A stretch of DNA of 12,713 bases. Origin: Larix sibirica (taxonomy: Eukaryota > Streptophyta > Pinopsida > Pinales > Pinaceae). The DNA lies in contig NWUY0300003952.1 in NCBI GenBank assembly GCA_004151065.3, forward strand, positions 99,703 to 112,415, in the 5' to 3' direction. The position numbers were made by a program, and so were the translations under genes. Below, piece after piece: positions 1-7,574 of this stretch (its first letter is position 1; the number at the start of each line of letters is the position of its first letter). Below the pieces are notes generated by a model, which was given only the letters and a program-made list of their open reading frames with translations, was not told where the DNA came from and made no database searches.

Positions 1-1
1 A

Positions 2-228
2 CAACATTCATCATTTCTAGCTTATGAATATGTTTCCATAAAAGAAGGGTATGAGTTCCTTGGCTCATCATTACCGTCCACTAATGCATACATTGGTTTA
101 TCCATCATGAGCAATCTAGTTTTTGCAACCCCAGCTTTATCATATTTTCATTTACATTTTCAGAATTTGATGTGAGAGTTGGTCCATGGTTATTGGCATC
201 AAATTACAACAAGCCTGTGAAAATATGA
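2..228 (+). CDS. Possible 3'-terminal exons of an unidentified plant gene (partial, two exons)
   Basis: Frame 2 is open from the window edge to a TGA at 173-175. It contains a protein-like run including EYVSIKEGYEFLGSS and LPSTNAY. A pyrimidine-rich 3' splice site ending in CAG lies at 161-163. From 164 a second frame reads FDVRVGPWLLASNYNKPVKI and stops with TGA at 226-228. The only phase-compatible GT I see is at 96-97, which gives exons 2-95 and 164-228 and a 68-nt intron, short but possible for plants. An AATAAA overlaps the stop (228-233). I do not recognise the protein. The unspliced frame is also open across the proposed intron, so splicing is inferred. It could be a chance open frame or a degraded gene piece; the coherent amino-acid composition and phase-matched splice signals are the only support. 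The upstream part lies outside the window. Confidence 0.3.
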
Positions 229-946
229 ATAAAGGAATTCGATTTTGAAATGGATTATTCAAATATGTGATTAATGGAATGTATTGAGCTTAACCATCAG
301 CCTCAACATTTTATTCTCTTCAAGCCCAAATCGGTTTAATATATCATTCCAAGGGTAATGGTGATCTGCAGTATGGCTTGTTGTGAGAAGATTTAAAAGG
401 AGGCCACTAAATGTAAAATTATTGGAGCAAAGGTTTTCAAAGCATAACACAATGGNTAAAGTCATGTTTTATTTTTATTTTTCTTAATTCGTGTTAATGA
501 TAAAATTAGTTTTTTCAGTCACTTTTCATTAAATATAGGAATTGTCCACTTATTAATATATTTTATTAAATAAATATAAATGAATAAATAAAATTGTTTA
601 ACATTAGGCAAACTATAATTAAGGTTTTAAAATATTTTGATATAGAAAAAATTAATAACAGAAACCGAAACATATAGTCTCTACCTACTATAAGAACTAA
701 AAAACAAAAAACAAAAAATGTCCAAAGATGATTAAAATATATTTAAAAAAAGTAGTAAAGTGTTGAAACAAATCAATTTTTTTATAATTAAAAAACTAAA
801 AAAACTTTAATGAAATAATCATTCAACTAGAGGCACCATCTTGTCTTGTGGTAAAAAATAATGAGTTAGAAAATCACTATATACACTTATCCAATTTAAG
901 AAATCAAGTAGTCGATAATATATGGTGAAAATGGAATCATTAGTTT
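229..946. other. AT-rich intergenic DNA, no gene seen
   Basis: Mostly A/T with many short A and T runs and frequent stops in all frames. One N at 456 marks an unresolved base. A 64-codon minus-strand open frame (271-465) shows no family motif. I see no RNA gene, inverted-repeat transposon ends or coding remnant that I can support. Confidence 0.6.
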
Positions 947-1133
947 CCATAAGAAATTTCACTTGACAATTCCATTATATTTTATTGGAATTGGAATGCC
1001 ATAAGAAATTTCACTTGACAATTCCATTATATTTTACTGGAATTGGAATGCCTTATTGTCTGACATATTGGTATTAGAGTTTGGTTGGAATTGGAATGCC
1101 TTATTGTCTGACATATTGGTATTAGAGTTTGGT
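947..1133 (+). repeat. Two overlapping tandem duplications sharing one motif
   Basis: Unit A is 52 bp and occurs at 947-998 and 999-1050 with a single mismatch (985 versus 1037). Unit B is 48 bp and occurs at 1038-1085 and 1086-1133 without mismatch. Both units share the 15-bp string TGGAATTGGAATGCC, seen at 986, 1038 and 1086, so the second duplication begins inside the end of the first. Near identity implies recent events compared with the decayed surroundings. Slippage or unequal exchange at the shared motif is the simplest explanation. Confidence 0.9.
1069..1128 (+). other. Primer-binding-site-like motif, present twice
   Basis: TGGTATTAGAGT occurs at 1069-1080 and 1117-1128, one in each copy of unit B. 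It matches the plant initiator-Met tRNA primer-binding site TGGTATCAGAGC at 10 of 12 positions, and both differences are C to T. A CA dinucleotide 3-4 bases upstream (1064-1065) could be an old LTR end. The motif could mark the remains of an LTR retrotransposon 5' end, but no LTR pair or gag follows, so this is tentative. Confidence 0.3.
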
Positions 1134-1311
1134 TCAAGAATCAGGTACTCTATAGATAGAGTTTATAAAAAACTTTAAAAAACTCGTTGAAGTGTTTGTA
1201 GTATATTATGGTTGGTTGTTGTCTTTTTTATGGGAGAGGGAAATTGTGGAATAAGTTTATATTTTATTTATAAATATTTGAAGATAATTATTAAAAAAAT
1301 TAGAAATGATA

Positions 1312-1425
1312 GAAGTAGTGATGGGAAAATCATATTATTAAAATATAACTGAGTATCATTTCACTATTGTTAATCATAATAATTAGCTCAGCTAGAAACT
1401 AATGTGTCATTCCCCTAGTGAAGTG
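1312..1425 (+). repeat. Dispersed noncoding repeat, copy 1
   Basis: Bases 1332-1425 align without gaps to 2812-2905 (94 bp; I count about 20 mismatches, roughly 79% identity). The preceding part, 1312-1334, resembles 2925-2947, which lies after the second copy, so the order is permuted. A further short echo (AAGTATCATT) is at 1462-1471. The pair flanks the first RNase H remnant and could be old LTR fragments or part of a duplicated AT-rich repeat. Confidence 0.7.
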
Positions 1426-1475
1426 TTTTATGAGGATAACAAGCAATTTCCTTAGAAATGATTAAGTATCATTTT

Positions 1476-1815
1476 TTACCAAGGGTGGCAAGTGCAAGGG
1501 GGATCATAATTGGTCTAAGAAGAAATCAAAAAATTGCATTTGCTCGGGGCATAGGTAAGGCGATCAGTAATTAGGTAGAGATCTTAGCTCTTTATCAAAG
1601 ACTATTGCTTAGTAAATAATTGGGGATCAAGTATAACACGGTGATAGGTGACTCTACAATAGTTATTAATCATATGTTATTTTTCTCAAGTCCAAAGGAT
1701 ACTCGTTTGCTCAAATTGGTTCAAAGAACACAAATACTAGCAAAAAAAAATGAACAAGTGGCAGGGGCAAAGTGAGGGCATCCATAATTTCAGCACCTCA
1801 ACCCAGCGTTTAATT
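1476..1815 (+). pseudogene. RNase H-like domain remnant 1 (plant retroelement type)
   Basis: The frame starting at 1485 reads as a degraded RNase H-like domain of the type found at the C-terminus of plant LINE and related retroelement proteins (RVT_3-like). The visible order is a glycine-rich first strand, then ARGIGKA, a position equivalent to NNQAE that now reads SN-stop-VE (TAG at 1572-1574), LALYQRLLL, and IGDSTIVINHM with its catalytic-type Asp. The Glu and the GDS Asp survive. Later stops precede a C-terminal FQHLNPAFN run that resembles the family's H-hxLNxxAD region. No reverse transcriptase is seen upstream. It may be the 3' tail of a 5'-truncated LINE; a captured domain is less likely. 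Non-functional. Confidence 0.7.
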
Positions 1816-2215
1816 CACGATCCCTCTCTAATACCTCACGTGTATGTGTTTTATTCATTACAAGGATGGGATGGTTTTTTGTATTCGGGAGCATCCCATT
1901 TGTGTCATTGTGCATTGGCATGGAAAAATGGTTGGAATATTTTTTGTCGGGGATGGATTCAATGCTTACTGAAATCAGGTGTTTGTCTGTGTCGATCTGC
2001 AAGAGCTCCCCTATCGATGGTTACCAAGAATTCATTGTTTTCATACATTTTGTGCTCCATAAAGGGGATCATGTCAAATCCATGACCAATCATCTTCATC
2101 TGAACCAATGCACCATGTGTGAAATCTCTAAACTGCACAAGGTGGTTCGGCAATGTGAAAGGCATATTAAGGAGATGTAAGAGTTCCACTAACTGCTAGT
2201 AAGGAATTTTGATAA
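1816..2215. other. Less AT-rich stretch without recognised gene
   Basis: Several short open frames occur on both strands (for example plus 1866-2180 and minus 1959-2189), overlapping one another. None shows a motif I recognise. It follows the RNase H remnant directly and may be its decayed 3' flank. The composition differs from the AT-rich DNA on either side, suggesting former coding or transposon sequence. Confidence 0.4.
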
Positions 2216-2401
2216 GCGGAGGAAGAATTGGGAGGGCATGAAGAAGAGCGACATTCTTGGAACCAACAAATGTATGACATAGAAGCGCAACTAGAAAGTT
2301 TGAAGCTAAAGCAATAGAGATCTGAAATTGCTAGAGATTGGAGCAAGTTGAAAAAGAAAGGAAAGAAGCAAAGCAAGCAGCTCATTATATTTTCCAACTA
2401 A
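2216..2401 (+). pseudogene. Charged coiled-coil-like fragment, one internal stop
   Basis: The frame from 2216 reads a Glu-rich start (AEEELGGHEEERHSW), then QMYDIEAQLESLKLKQ, a TAG, and a Lys-rich end that stops at 2399-2401. Spacing of Leu, Ile and Met among charged residues suggests a coiled coil. I do not recognise a family. It lies about 400 bp downstream of the RNase H remnant on the same strand, so it may belong to the same decayed element or to another fragment. A-rich DNA can mimic Lys/Glu-rich helices, so confidence is low. Confidence 0.3.
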
Positions 2402-2811
2402 GCATTTTGATAGATTCTATGGAATGAAGCAAAGAAAATGTGCAAAAAAACGCAGTACAACAACCAACTCATTAAAGAAAGAACTAGTCAAAAGATACCT
2501 AAATATTCAAAATTAATGGTAATTAATTAACTCATCATGGACATGTCCTTTCTTAAAACTATGTACTTATTTAATAGAATAAAAATATTTACTTTTAATA
2601 AAATAATATGTCAAGCATTTCACTTGCCAATTAGAAATGTAACAAGTAACCTTAAGATAGCATAGGTAGACAGTAATTCAGACATCTATTTAAAAACTAA
2701 GGATAAATATAGATTTGTTCTATGCACATTTTGTATTAGCATAGCTTTATTTTAATATAAATATCCATTCTTTTTATTAAAAAAGTTTACCAAGCAATCA
2801 TCGCAAGCATT
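2402..2811. other. AT-rich spacer, no gene seen
   Basis: A/T-rich with stops in all frames. A short imperfect hairpin-like segment lies at 2614-2637 (CATTTC ... GAAATG arms). No other feature is supported. Confidence 0.6.
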
Positions 2812-2947
2812 ATATTATTAAATGATGACTAAGTGTCATTCTAGTATTTTTAAGAATAATAATTAGCTTCTTTAGAAATCAATGTGTCATTCCACTAGTG
2901 GAATGCTTGGGTTGTTCCACTGGTGAAGTAGTAATGGAAAAATTATT
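2812..2947 (+). repeat. Dispersed noncoding repeat, copy 2
   Basis: Bases 2812-2905 are the partner of 1332-1425 at an offset of exactly 1480 bp. Bases 2925-2947 resemble 1312-1334. Conserved blocks include ATATTATTAAA, AATAATTAGCT, and AATGTGTCATTCC followed by CTAGTG. No coding potential. Confidence 0.7.
2888..2905. repeat. 18-bp perfect palindrome
   Basis: CATTCCACTAGTGGAATG equals its own reverse complement. The matching position in the other repeat copy (1408-1425, CATTCCCCTAGTGAAGTG) is only partly palindromic, so the symmetry was either lost there or gained here. Confidence 0.9.
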
Positions 2948-3311
2948 GAATACATACTGATATAGTGATTAAAAGAGTAGAGTGATCAATTACAAATTTA
3001 ATCAACTAATTATTAGTTTGCATGTAGGGAGAAACCATAGGATCCCTTTTATGTTCCTTGCTCACCATGGAAATTGAACGACAAACTTAATAACTGTTGT
3101 TTTCTATTTTCACTCGATTCAAAATAGTGCTACTTAGGTTATATACTCATTGATTTTTATCTTATTATTCTTTTGGTGAGTTAATTATCTCACACGAGAG
3201 GAAAGAGGTGAATAAACCAAAGTTACTTCTTTTTATTTTCATTTATATATTTAGTTAATGAATATATATTTGAAAAGGAAAGAGATGAATAAAATTAATC
3301 ACACAAATTTT
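2948..3311. other. AT-rich spacer with a short direct repeat
   Basis: No gene is seen. A 19-bp direct repeat with two mismatches (GAGGAAAGAGGTGAATAAA at 3198-3216 and AAGGAAAGAGATGAATAAA at 3275-3293) indicates an old local duplication with a 77-bp period. Confidence 0.6.
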
Positions 3312-3335
3312 GCTATATATATATATATATATAGC
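3312..3335. repeat. (TA)10 microsatellite inside a GC-capped palindrome
   Basis: Ten TA units at 3314-3333 are bounded by GC on the left and GC on the right, making the whole 24 bp self-complementary. A typical plant dinucleotide microsatellite, likely length-variable. Confidence 0.95.
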
Positions 3336-3340
3336 AAGTT

Positions 3341-3550
3341 AATATATATTTGATGTTAATCACTTTAATAAAATTCACATACAAATTTCAAATAATTAAT
3401 TTTAAGTCATTAAAACAATTAAATTTGTAATTTTCATTTTCATTTTATCTCTAAACTAGTAGATATATATTTGACAAAATTTCACTTAAAAAAACTTAGA
3501 TACAAATCTTAAATAACTAAGTGTAGGTCATTAAATAATTAAATAATTTG
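3341..3550 (+). repeat. Diverged tandem repeat, about 120-bp period
   Basis: The block at 3341-3427 and the block at 3461-3550 share an order of motifs: ATATATATTTGA, ATACAAAT, AAATAA, then GTCATTAAA and ATTAAAT near the end. A third partial start (AATATATATTTGA) is at 3261. Divergence is considerable, and no coding potential is seen. Confidence 0.65.
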
Positions 3551-3569
3551 TTTTTGATAAGGTTCTACC

Positions 3570-3887
3570 CAACCAACGGGGTAGCAGGTGCAGGGGGTCA
3601 TCTTGGACTCTGATGGAAAGATAGTATTAATTTCTTGGGGTATCAGTAGGGAAACTAACTATCAAGTTGAGTTATATGCATTGTACATGGGATTGGAAAT
3701 AATTCAAAGGCTTCATATATGGAAAAAATTATCCTCAGAGACTCTCTTTTGGTTATCAAGCAGATAAGGTAAAAATTTGACAAATAGGGTATTGATCTAT
3801 CAAGAACCTTTGAAAGGATCAGATGGAGCCTTAATTAGGTGAAAGAAGCAAATATCTTGCATGTTCGAAGGTATAACATCATTGTTG
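3570..3887 (+). pseudogene. RNase H-like domain remnant 2, cut by the copia element
   Basis: Three frames together give a degraded RNase H-like domain: NGVAGAG, then GVILDSDGKIVLISWGI from 3594, RETNYQVELYALYMGLEI with the conserved Glu, and after a shift at the A6 run (3723-3728) IILRDSLLVIKQIR with the catalytic-type Asp (GDS now RDS). Stops follow, then a HVRRYN run that fits the family's C-terminal H-hRRxN region. The domain stops at the left LTR boundary of the copia element (3888), and I do not see its continuation beyond 8894. Same family type as the remnant at 1476-1815, but the two are too diverged at DNA level for a recent duplication. Likely the tail of a truncated LINE. Non-functional. 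Confidence 0.75.
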
Positions 3888-4338
3888 TGTTGGGAAAGCA
3901 CCTTTAAACAGCAAGACAGATAACAGAAAATACCATAAGGGATAAAGATATTCCAAAAAGATAGGTGGTGTTGACAGACACAATTTACAACACTTAAGCA
4001 CAGCACATTATGATCAGAAAACCACAATGTATAATTCAGCATTCGATATGATATATCAATACAACACATAGGGTCATTCATTTATAGTCTCTAGATCTAA
4101 CAAACTTCCTTGAATTGAGGGTGATTGGGTCCACAAAGAAGGTTCGTCGGTTCTAACCATTTCTTGAAATACCGCAACATTCCATTAATTAATCGGTTGT
4201 TTTGACCATCCAATAGACGACCCCATCAACCATCTAATCGACCGATAAATCTACCACTCAGTCGATTCTTCAATCGACTTGTGTCTTTCGTCTAACTATC
4301 TCCGGAATATCTAATAGTGTGATGAACCTGCTCCAACA
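3888..4338 (-). repeat. Copia 3' LTR (451 bp)
   Basis: Starts TGTTGGGAAA and ends CTCCAACA, giving the TGTTGG/CCAACA terminal inverted repeat. It aligns over most of its length with 8593-8894, for example AAGGGATAA, ATATTCCAA, CTTAAGCACA, ACCATCCAA and GTGTGATGAAC. It carries about 149 bp (around 4017-4166) that the other LTR lacks. The polypurine tract abuts its minus-strand 5' end. Confidence 0.93.
4185..4290 (-). promoter_or_regulatory. Cluster of short TCGAT/ATCGAC-type motifs in copia U3
   Basis: Within the U3 side of the LTR, GACCATCC/AACCATC and ATCGAC/GTCGAT/ACCGAT-like words recur several times within about 100 bp. The other LTR has the decayed equivalent (8767-8835: AATTGACT, CCGATCAATTGACC). 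Repeated U3 words can be enhancer elements in plant copia elements; that role is only inferred here. Confidence 0.4.
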
Positions 4339-4348
4339 CCTCCCCATC
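4339..4348 (-). other. Polypurine tract of the copia element
   Basis: On the minus strand GATGGGGAGG lies directly before the 3' LTR start TGTTGGAG. A purine run at this place is the primer site for second-strand DNA synthesis and fixes the LTR boundary. Confidence 0.9.
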
Positions 4349-4384
4349 AGTAAAACACTCTAGAAAATCGGGAGGTGAAATTAT

Positions 4385-4426
4385 GTTCTCTGAACCCCCC
4401 CCCCCNTCTCTGAACACCCCCACATA
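4385..4426. repeat. C11 homopolymer with N, flanked by a short direct repeat
   Basis: Eleven C (4395-4405) are followed by N (4406). TCTCTGAAC occurs at 4387-4395 and again at 4407-4415, each followed by a C-rich run. Either a slippage duplication of about 20 bp or an assembly error at a homopolymer. Confidence 0.7.
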
Positions 4427-4990
4427 ATTGCAGCTACATGAAGCCCAAGCATAGCCCGAAGTTTAATAAACTTAGTTTCTGGTAAAGGCTTCATAAATAT
4501 ATCAACAATCTAATCATTTGTCCTACAATAAACAAGAGTACCAACATTGTCCTATATCAACTATCTCAAGTAGTGGACATGAATTTCAGCATGCTTCATT
4601 TGTTGTGTGCAACGGGATTATCAGCAACCTAAATTGCACTCTGATTGTCACAATGGATGATAGTTGAGGCCTGAATAGGAAAACCAAGCTCTTCCAAAAC
4701 ATGACAGATCCAAACTGCCTCTATACCTGCATTGATAATTCCATGATATTTTGTTTATGTAGTCAAAGGAGAGACTACCTTTTGTTTCTTACATAACCAG
4801 ACCAAGGGTCCAGAGCTAAGTCGAAACACATAGCCAAAAGTGGATTGCCTATCGTCGATGTCACCATCCCAATTGGAATCAATAAACTCGACTAGTGGAT
4901 CTGTACTGCAACAATATTTGATGCAAAATTGATAAGTACCCTTAATGTATTGAACAATTCACTTTGCAGCTTTCTAATGGCTTTCTCTAG
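4420..4990 (-). pseudogene. Copia RNase H domain remnant
   Basis: The RNase H domain that degrades the RNA strand during reverse transcription in the virus-like particle. Minus-strand reading shows FIDSNWDGDIDDRQSTFGYVF (Asp codon 4878-4880), SGPLVW, a region equivalent to EAEY that now reads stop-T-K-Y, then INAGIEAVW, LEELGFP, STIIHCDNQSAI with its Asp, KHAEIHVHYLR and a tail IFMKPLPETKFIKLRAMLGL. The last motif is the usual C-terminal copia signature (IFTKPL...). The loss of both Glu codons at EAEY (one to a stop, one to Lys), plus at least four other stops, rules out activity. It continues directly from the RT domain. Confidence 0.88.
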
Positions 4991-5937
4991 TAGCCCACAT
5001 GAACCAAGAAACCAAACTAATGGCAAAGGAGATATCAAATCGATTGTGAGTTAAGTATATCATGCTACCGACCAACTATCGATAAATGGTGGTGTCGACT
5101 TGGGGAGATTCACGGTCTTTAGACAATTTGACGCCCAACTGAAACATTGTAGCACAAGACTTACTGTCATCCATTTTGAATCATTTCAAAATATCCAAAG
5201 AATAACTAGGTTGAGAAACAAAGATACCATCATTCATTTGTAGTACTTGAATGCCTAGAAAGAAATGAAAAACGCCAAGGTTAGTCATTTCAAAGGTATT
5301 TGCAAGTTGTTTCTTCAAATTCAAAATTAAGTCGACATTGTTTCCAATTATGACTAAGTCATCAACATACAATGCAACAATAAAAGTATCATCATGAACA
5401 TGTAATGCATAAATACTATGATCAATTCACAATGTTTGAATCCAAGACTGACGAAAAACAATCAATCTTCTCATCCAAACACGTGGGGCTTGTTTCAAAC
5501 CATACCGAAATACTTCTTTGGTCGACAAACAAGACTGCAATCCGTCACAAAACCATGAGGTTGATCCATTTATATTTCTTCACACAAATATCCATGTCCA
5601 CTTGATGAAGTTCCCATTCAAACCAAGCAGCAAATGAAAGAATCAATCGAATCGAGTTCATCTTTGCAACAAGAGCAAAGGTTTTAGTGTATTCAATGCC
5701 TTATTGCTAAAATAAGCACTTGGATACGAGACAAGCCTCGTGACGTTCAATGGCACCTTAAAAGGTAGATTTGGTCTTGTAGACCCATCGAAACTTCACA
5801 ACATTCTTCTTGCATGTGATTGGGGAACTAAATCCCAAGAATGATTTTTTAGTAAGGAATCAATTTCCGCAGACTAGCATTCTCTCATTCAAGGTGTCCC
5901 TAAGCATCAGCATAAGTGTCATGATCATATATTTTGA
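4991..5937 (-). pseudogene. Copia reverse transcriptase domain remnant
   Basis: RNA-directed DNA polymerase of the element. The minus strand shows KIYDHDTYADA near the start, FRWVYKT, FALVAKMNSIRLILSFAA, HQVDM (motif A with its Asp, followed by an apparent deletion of the usual SAFLHG segment), YGLKQAP-like residues near 5480-5500, the catalytic YVDDL (YVDD codons 5358-5369), NTFEMTNLGVFHFFLGIQVLQ, ISQP-like residues, LVGSMIYLT and RFDISFAIS. The fingers, palm and thumb order is complete. Several frameshifts (around 5405-5480, 5580-5620, 5760-5800) and stops such as those near 5174 and 5703 break it. The longest clean part is 5181-5372. Confidence 0.92.
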
Positions 5938-6269
5938 GAACACAATTCATCAACGCAACACAGTCATGTTGTTTCTGACTATGGGTCTACCGACAAATAC
6001 TGGCGTCACCAACATCATATCCAGTAGTTTCAATGGTATTAGCAACCCAATGAGTTAAATAGATTGTCGAAGAAACAGGTTGGTTGGTTTCAGGAGATTA
6101 TGTAGAAGTGTTGGCATCTTCAGTCAATGTAGACCGACTTCAAGTTGACTCAGGAACAAAGATTGACTGTCTAGTCAAAACTTCAAAGGAAGGTACAATC
6201 GTTCTAGATTCTTCAAGAATATCCAAAGGATAATTGTGCAACAAGACATAGGAAGAGTTCAATAACTTA
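5938..6269 (-). pseudogene. Copia integrase-RT linker remnant
   Basis: A Ser/Thr/Pro-rich, poorly conserved linker is usual between copia integrase and RT. Here the minus strand reads runs such as LLNSSYVLLHNYPLDILEES, EVLTRQSIFVPES and THWVANTIETTGYDVGDAS, with stops. No catalytic motif is expected. Confidence 0.65.
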
Positions 6270-7150
6270 ATACCTGAATTCCTCTCATCAAATATCACAT
6301 TCCTACTCAAAATCATATGTTGTTTGATAGGGTCAAATAGTCAATAGAATTTTGATTCATCATAATAGCCCATCATGATGCAAGAATTACTCTTTGCATC
6401 CGATTTCTTCCTGCAATTATCACAGATATGTGCCCAAGCAACACATCCAAAGGTTCTGGGGTGTCCGAAAAATGGTTTCCTTCCTTGCCACTTCTTGACC
6501 GGAGTCATGTCACTAACAGATCTAGTCAAAACAAGGTTCAGGAGATAGTTTGAGCAATAAACATCTTATGCCCAGAATTTAGTCAAAAGGTCTTTGGCCT
6601 GCAGTAGACATCGAGCCATTTCTACCAAAGTCCTATTCTTCCTCTTTGCCACTCCATTCTACTGAGGGGTGTGAGGAATAGATCTCTGGAAAGAGATACC
6701 ATTCTACAATAAGTAATCTTCAAACTGTTGACTCACATATTCTCCACCATTGTATGATCTTAAACATTTAATAGGTCGATCGCATTGTTTTTCAACCAAT
6801 GTCATTAATTCCTTGAATCTTTCAAAGACACTACTCTTATTTTTCAAGAAATAAACCCGTGTAAATATGGAGAAATCGTCAATAAAGGTTCAAATATACT
6901 TCGAACTTGCTAATGAGGGTTTTTTCATTCAACAAAGATCATTGTGAACAAATTCCAATTGATCTTGTGATCACCATGTTTTCCTGAAATCAAAGGGTGC
7001 ATGTTGATGCTTTCCAAGACACATCTTGTACAAACTCGAATAGGTGGAATGGTCTCCCAAACCATATTCTTTGTTACAATCATCTTCAAACTTCGAAAGT
7101 TTAGATGTTCGAGTCGGTCATGCCAAATTTGACTTCTGTCATCGGTCTAG
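6270..7150 (-). pseudogene. Copia integrase remnant with catalytic Asp and Glu lost
   Basis: Integrase inserts the cDNA into the host genome. The N-terminal zinc-binding part is intact in sequence: WHDRLEHLN (His codons 7120-7122 and 7105-7107) and CTRC (7021-7032). In the DDE core the first Asp survives in VHNDLC (6938-6940). The second, expected in RSDNGGEY, reads RSYNGGEY (codon 6752-6754, one base from Asp). The Glu, expected in NGVAERKNRT, reads NGVAKRKNRT (codon 6644-6646, one base from Glu). The spacing between the two changed residues is exactly 35, the D-35-E spacing. Then come SVSDMTPVKKWQGRKP, HPRTFGCVAWAHI and ILSRNVIFDE, the usual C-terminal part. Stops and a frameshift near 6920-6950 are present. 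Confidence 0.9.
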
Positions 7151-7199
7151 GCAACGAGAGCAATTGGTCCAGAATCATGCTTGGGAGAGTCAAAAAACT

Positions 7200-7570
7200 T
7201 GTATAGTCCATATTTGGGATCTAAATATCATGTAGCAACAGACGGCCCCCCATGCCTTAGATCCTATATGATAAAACGATCTAACCAAAATTCAACAATA
7301 TTTCTAGTCTGTGTAAGTTTAGCAACCGACAGCAAATTTGCGTTCAAGCAAGCTACATGATAAAAATTGAAGATTCTACCATGTCGGCATTCAACATATC
7401 TACTTCCAGCGGCCATGAGGGCATAATCATCAACTACATAAAAAATTTATTATGGAGATTCACTTAAGGAAGAGAACAAACAAGCATCCTTAGCCATATG
7501 ATGAGTACAACCAGAATTGACTATCCACTCCGCCTGAGTGGTGTGAGCATGTAATACCTACGAAGTGCTA
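7200..7570 (-). pseudogene. Copia protease remnant, active-site Asp replaced by Asn
   Basis: The aspartic protease that would cut the gag-pol polyprotein. The minus strand reads WIVNSGCTHHMAKDACLFSS, then two consecutive stops, VDDYALMAAGS, CRHGRIFNFYHVACLNAN and NLLSVAKLTQT, which is the typical copia order. The family active site is DSG; here it is NSG (Asn codon 7516-7518), a single-base change. It sits between the gag zinc knuckle and the integrase zinc-binding region, as expected. Confidence 0.88.
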
Positions 7571-7574
7571 ACAT

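Noticed and set aside
271-465. 64-codon minus-strand open frame with somewhat protein-like end (PWNDILNRFGLEENKM)
   Set aside because: It contains an N, has no family motif and sits in AT-rich DNA. A minus-strand splice-site pair nearby (about 170-232) competes with the better plus-strand exon reading.
1117-1145. GGTTCAAGAATC after the second duplication, resembling a polymerase III B box (SINE or tRNA)
   Set aside because: No convincing A box at the right distance, no cloverleaf and no 3' tail or target duplication. The primer-binding-site explanation fits the same bases better.
1790-2189. Overlapping minus-strand frames of 70-76 codons
   Set aside because: No recognisable motif, and plus-strand frames of equal length overlap them. 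Likely shadows in a less AT-rich remnant.
3312-3335. GC-capped TA palindrome as a terminator or cruciform origin
   Set aside because: A plain dinucleotide repeat of this kind is common in plant DNA; no neighbouring signal supports a function.
5405-6058. Plus-strand frames at 5405-5605 and 5810-6058
   Set aside because: They lie antisense to copia RT and linker, which explain the sequence on the minus strand.
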